DNA from: Tsukamurella pseudospumae
GTDB lineage: Bacteria > Actinomycetota > Actinomycetes > Mycobacteriales > Mycobacteriaceae
Length of the DNA: 36,907 bases
Direction: 5' to 3'
Assembly (NCBI RefSeq): GCF_001575205.1
Contig: NZ_LSRE01000021.1
Coordinates: 1-36,907, forward strand
In this document: positions 32,515 through 36,907 of the stretch, piece after piece
How the letters are laid out: every line of letters begins with the position of its first letter
How positions within the stretch are numbered: the first letter of the stretch is position 1
Made by a program: the position numbers and the translations under genes
Notes under the pieces: generated by a model
The model's input: the letters and a program-made list of their open reading frames with translations, nothing else
Told to the model about the DNA's origin: nothing
Databases searched by the model: none

Positions 32515-34098
32515 TCAGCCGAACTGCTGGCGCAGGGCGGGCTTGGTGATCTTGCCGGCGGGGTTGCGAGGCAGCTCGGGGACCACCACCAGGTCACGCG
32601 GGTGCTTGTAGCGGGCGATGTGGTCGTTGAGGAACTCCGAGAGCGACTCCACCGACAGCTCCTCGCCGTCGCGCACGCTGACCACGGCCACGACGGCCTC
32701 GCCCCACTTCTCGTCGGGCCGGCCGATGACGGCCACCTCGACCACGGCCGGGTGGGCCGCGACGGCGTTCTCGACCTCCACCGAGTAGATGTTCTCGCCG
32801 CCCGAGATGATCATGTCCTTCGCGCGGTCGGTGATGTAGACGAAGCCCTCGTCGTCCATCCGCACCAGGTCGCCCGAGTGGAACCAGCCACCGTCGAAGG
32901 CGGCTCGCGTGGCGTCGACGTTGTTCCAGTATCCGGCCATCATGTTGGGTCCGCGGTAGACGATCTCCCCGACCTCGCCGCGCGGCACGTCCTTGCCCTC
33001 GGGATCGACGACGCGAGCGGCGACGGTGCGCACCACCTTTCCGACGGAGCCGAGCTTGCGCAGCGTGTCCTCTCCGGAGAGGGCGCAGGTCACCGGGGAC
33101 ATTTCGGTCTGACCGAAGACGGCGCAGATGGTGGCGTCGGGGAAGGTGTCGACCAGGGCGCGCAGCAGTGTCTCGCTGGCGGGCGCGGCGCCCCACCAGA
33201 CGTACTTGAGCTTCAAGTCGCGCGGGCGGGCCTGTTGCTCCGCCACCGCGAGCTGCCACTGCACCGGCACCATGAACATCGTCGTGATGCCCTCGCGCTC
33301 GAGGACGTCCAGCGTGTGCGCGGGATCGAACGCGCCCAGCGGGAAGATCACCGACGTGGTCCCGGCGATGAAGGCGGTGGCCAGCACGCCGAACCCCGCG
33401 ATGTGGAACAGCGGCACCGCGACGGCGCCCACGGCCTCGGTGTCCACCGTGCCGGGCGCGATGAGGTTGTTGAAGCCCTGCGCCGTCATGTTCACGTGGG
33501 TGAGCACCGCTCCCTTGGGGCGGCCCGTCGTACCCGAGGTGTACATGATCAGGGCCGGGGAGTCCTCCGGCACGTCGACGACGGGGGCCGTGCGCCCCTC
33601 CGCAACGAGGTCCTCGTAGGCCAGGGCGCCCGCGGCCTCGTCGGCACCGTCGAACCGGATGCGCAGGCCGAACTCGGCGCCCGCGGCGGACGCGGCCGCG
33701 ACGAGCGGGTCGAACGGCGCCTCGTAGACGATGGCGCTGCAGCCCGTGTCCTGCGCCAGGTAGGCCACCTCGGGCGGCGCCATCCGGAAGTTGACGGGGA
33801 CGGCGATGCCGCCGAGGGCCGTCACGGCGAGGACGGCCTCGATGTACTCCAGCCGGTTGAGACCGAGCACGAGCACGCGGTCGCCGAACGAGACGCCGCG
33901 TTCGGACAGCGCGCCCGCGACCGCGCTCACCCGGTCTGCGAGCCGGGCCCACGTGAGGGTGTTGTCCAGGTACTTCAGGGCCACCTGATCGCCGCGCATG
34001 ACGGCGTGATTGCGGACCTGGTTGTTCCAGGTGTTGCGCTGTGAGCTGCGGGGCTCCTCCGTGCGCGGGAACCAGGCGATGTTCTCAAGAGCGGTCAT
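32515..34098 (-). CDS. Long-chain acyl-CoA synthetase (FadD-type)
   Basis: A 527-residue member of the ANL adenylating family that activates fatty or steroid side-chain acids to CoA esters. The P-loop motif YTSGTTGRPKGAVLTH is at about 186-201, with a GQTE segment (VFGQTEMSPV) at about 325, WFHSGDL at about 405, and DRAKDMIISGGENIYSVEVE in the hinge region near 425. It ends with the catalytic Lys in PRNPAGKITKPALRQQF. It is divergent from fadA-fadB, 112 bp apart, with a KstR-like palindrome between. The family resembles FadD5, which accompanies mce1 in M. tuberculosis; the exact orthologue cannot be fixed. The ATG at 34098 is the only good start. Confidence 0.9.
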   Translation of the reverse strand: MTALENIAWFPRTEEPRSSQRNTWNNQVRNHAVMRGDQVALKYLDNTLTWARLADRVSAVAGALSERGVSFGDRVLVLGLNRLEYIEAVLAVTALGGIAVPVNFRMAPPEVAYLAQDTGCSAIVYEAPFDPLVAAASAAGAEFGLRIRFDGADEAAGALAYEDLVAEGRTAPVVDVPEDSPALIMYTSGTTGRPKGAVLTHVNMTAQGFNNLIAPGTVDTEAVGAVAVPLFHIAGFGVLATAFIAGTTSVIFPLGAFDPAHTLDVLEREGITTMFMVPVQWQLAVAEQQARPRDLKLKYVWWGAAPASETLLRALVDTFPDATICAVFGQTEMSPVTCALSGEDTLRKLGSVGKVVRTVAARVVDPEGKDVPRGEVGEIVYRGPNMMAGYWNNVDATRAAFDGGWFHSGDLVRMDDEGFVYITDRAKDMIISGGENIYSVEVENAVAAHPAVVEVAVIGRPDEKWGEAVVAVVSVRDGEELSVESLSEFLNDHIARYKHPRDLVVVPELPRNPAGKITKPALRQQFG

Positions 34099-34114
34099 GT
34101 ATGGGATTGTGTTC

Positions 34115-34128
34115 TAGAACATGTTCGA
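34115..34128. promoter_or_regulatory. KstR-like palindrome between fadD and fadA
   Basis: TAGAACATGTTCGA fits TnnAACnnGTTnnA, the operator pattern known for the cholesterol regulator KstR. It overlaps a second perfect palindrome, TGTTCTAGAACA (34110-34121). Its position 16 bp from the fadD start suits repression of fadD and possibly of fadA-fadB. No kstR gene is in the window. Confidence 0.6.
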
Positions 34129-34210
34129 CGGGGAGCCGAATCGCACAAAGTTAAAGAATAGTGATTCACTTGTGACCTACCCGACGACAGTCACCCATGG
34201 AAGGAACACC

Positions 34211-35422
<1,212 letters not shown>

Positions 35423-35453
35423 CCGGCCGAAGACTACGGAGACAAACAATCAC

Positions 35454-36907
35454 ATGGCTGAGAACATGATCCGCTGGGAGCAGGACGCCGACGGCATCGT
35501 CACCCTGACGATGGACGACCCCACCAGCTCCGCGAACACCATGAACGACCTGTATCGCGAGTCGATGGCGGCGACCATCGACCGCCTGGAGGCCGAGAAG
35601 GACTCCATCACGGGCGTCGTGCTGACCTCCGCGAAGAAGACCTTCTTCGCCGGCGGCAACCTGGGCCTCATCCGCCAGGCCACCAAGGCCGACGCGCAGC
35701 AGGTCTTCGACAACGTCGAGTCGATGAAGGCGGCGCTGCGCCGCCTCGAGACCTTCGGCAAGCCCGTCGTCTCCGCGATCAACGGTGCCGCCCTCGGCGG
35801 CGGCCTGGAGATCGCCCTGGCGACCCACCACCGCATCGCCGCCGACGTGCGCGGCTCGCAGATCGGCCTGCCCGAGGTCACCCTCGGCCTGCTCCCCGGC
35901 GGCGGCGGCGTCACCCGCACCGTCCGGCTGCTCGGCCTGCAGGGCGCCCTGATGGGCGTGCTGCTGCAGGGCCCGCGGATGAAGCCCGCGAAGGCGCAGC
36001 AGGTGGGCCTCGTGCACGAGGTCGTGGGTACCGTCGAGGAGCTCGTCCCCGCCGCGAAGGCGTGGATCAAGGCGAACCCCGAGGGCGGCGTGCAGCCCTG
36101 GGACGTCAAGGGCTTTCGTATCCCCGGGGGGTCGCCGAGCTCCCCGTCGATCGCCGCGAACATCCCCGCGTTCCCCGCGAACCTGCGCAAGCAGCTCAAG
36201 GGCGCCCCGATGCCCGCGCCGCGGGCCATCATGGCAGCCGCGGTCGAGGGTGCGATGGTCGACTTCGACACCGCGTCGGTGATCGAGGGTCGCTACTTCG
36301 TCTCGCTGGCCACCGGTCAGGTGTCGAAGAACATGATCAAGGCGTTCTTCTTCGACCTGCAGCACATCAACGGCGGCGGCTCGCGGCCCGAGGGCTACGA
36401 CAAGTACCAGGCCAAGAAGGTCGGCGTCATCGGCGCCGGCATGATGGGTGCCGCGATCGCGTACGTCTCCGCGAAGGCCGGCATCGAGGTCGTCATCAAG
36501 GACATCTCGCTGGAAGCCGCGCAGAAGGGCAAGGCCTACTCCGAGAAGCTCGAGGAGAAGGCTCTGGCCAAGGGCCGCACCACCGCCGAGAAGTCGGCGG
36601 AGCTGCTCGCCCGGATCACGCCCACCGTCGACGCCGCCGATTTCGCCGGCGTGGACCTGGTCATCGAGGCGGCGTTCGAGTCGGTCGAGGTCAAGCACAA
36701 GGTGTTCCAGGAGATCGAGGACATCGTCGAGCCCGACGCCATCCTCGGCTCGAACACCTCGACGCTGCCGATCACCATCCTCGCCGAGGGCGTCAAGCGC
36801 TCCGAGGACTTCATCGGCATCCACTTCTTCTCCCCCGTCGACAAGATGCCGCTGGTCGAGATCATCCGCGGCGCCAAGACCTCGGATGCGGTGCTGGCCA
36901 AGGTCAT
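35454..36907 (+). CDS. fadB: Trifunctional-enzyme alpha subunit FadB (C-terminus beyond window)
   Basis: An open frame of 484 codons without stop, starting MAENMIRWEQDADGIV, cut by the window edge. The N-terminal enoyl-CoA hydratase domain (about 1-190) has the oxyanion motif NGAALGGGLE and the two catalytic glutamates E119 and E141 (GLPEVTLGLLPGGGG). The NAD-binding domain of 3-hydroxyacyl-CoA dehydrogenase begins at about 320 (VGVIGAGMMGAAIA), followed by GSNTSTLPI and IGIHFFSPVDKMPLVE. The family length is about 715-720. It hydrates and oxidises acyl-CoA intermediates and hands the product to FadA, encoded 31 bp upstream. Confidence 0.94.
   Translation, partial: MAENMIRWEQDADGIVTLTMDDPTSSANTMNDLYRESMAATIDRLEAEKDSITGVVLTSAKKTFFAGGNLGLIRQATKADAQQVFDNVESMKAALRRLETFGKPVVSAINGAALGGGLEIALATHHRIAADVRGSQIGLPEVTLGLLPGGGGVTRTVRLLGLQGALMGVLLQGPRMKPAKAQQVGLVHEVVGTVEELVPAAKAWIKANPEGGVQPWDVKGFRIPGGSPSSPSIAANIPAFPANLRKQLKGAPMPAPRAIMAAAVEGAMVDFDTASVIEGRYFVSLATGQVSKNMIKAFFFDLQHINGGGSRPEGYDKYQAKKVGVIGAGMMGAAIAYVSAKAGIEVVIKDISLEAAQKGKAYSEKLEEKALAKGRTTAEKSAELLARITPTVDAADFAGVDLVIEAAFESVEVKHKVFQEIEDIVEPDAILGSNTSTLPITILAEGVKRSEDFIGIHFFSPVDKMPLVEIIRGAKTSDAVLAKV

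Overview
The window looks like a chromosome segment of a GC-rich, mycolic-acid-type actinobacterium (order Mycobacteriales). Support comes from a YrbE/Mce lipid importer operon with Mce-associated genes, an actinobacterial rpsF-ssb-rpsR-rplI-dnaB block, a Mce3R-like tandem TetR regulator, FadD/FadA/FadB fatty-acid genes and a homologue of the mycothiol-linked Rv2466c family. Tsukamurella or Gordonia would fit, but the genus cannot be fixed from the sequence alone.

Positions 1-14305 read as accessory DNA: the right-hand part of a Tn7-like transposon. Its transposition operon runs leftward from the right end as tnsA, tnsB, tnsC and a very long tniQ/tnsD, each pair overlapping by 4 bp. The right end carries four TGTCGG-type repeats and stops about 9 bp beyond the stop codon of dnaB. 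This is the arrangement of classical Tn7 beside glmS, so the 3' end of dnaB is the likely attachment site. The left end is not in the window; the first 1.8 kb holds a cut-off IS3-family element and an IS110-family element whose transposase seems to have lost its DxxD catalytic motif.

Between the IS elements and tniQ (1840-7510) lies the apparent cargo. A leftward set encodes an MMPL transporter, an AhpD-like protein, a 51-residue Cys-rich protein, a DUF2892 membrane protein, a DsbA-like protein with CPYS instead of CPWC, and an SQR-like flavoprotein with two conserved cysteines. Divergent from it are a DUF302 gene and a CsoR-family repressor with the two-cysteine, no-histidine pattern of the persulfide sensor CstR. 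Two G/C-tract operators sit in the divergent promoter. The simplest reading is a reactive-sulfur or thiol-stress module carried by the transposon.

From 14306 the sequence is core chromosome: dnaB, a cluster of DnaA-box-like motifs in front of it, a small secreted protein, then rplI, rpsR, ssb and rpsF. Divergent from rpsF is the operon yrbEA-yrbEB-mceA to mceF, a Mce-associated protein, two tiny membrane proteins and an MpaB/DUF2236 oxygenase-like gene. Next come a second, different DUF2236 gene coupled to the tandem-TetR regulator, a third DUF2236 gene divergent from it, and a SUKH-domain gene. The window ends with fadD divergent from fadA-fadB (fadB cut off), with a KstR-like palindrome in their shared promoter. 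This right half looks devoted to lipid or sterol uptake and beta-oxidation.
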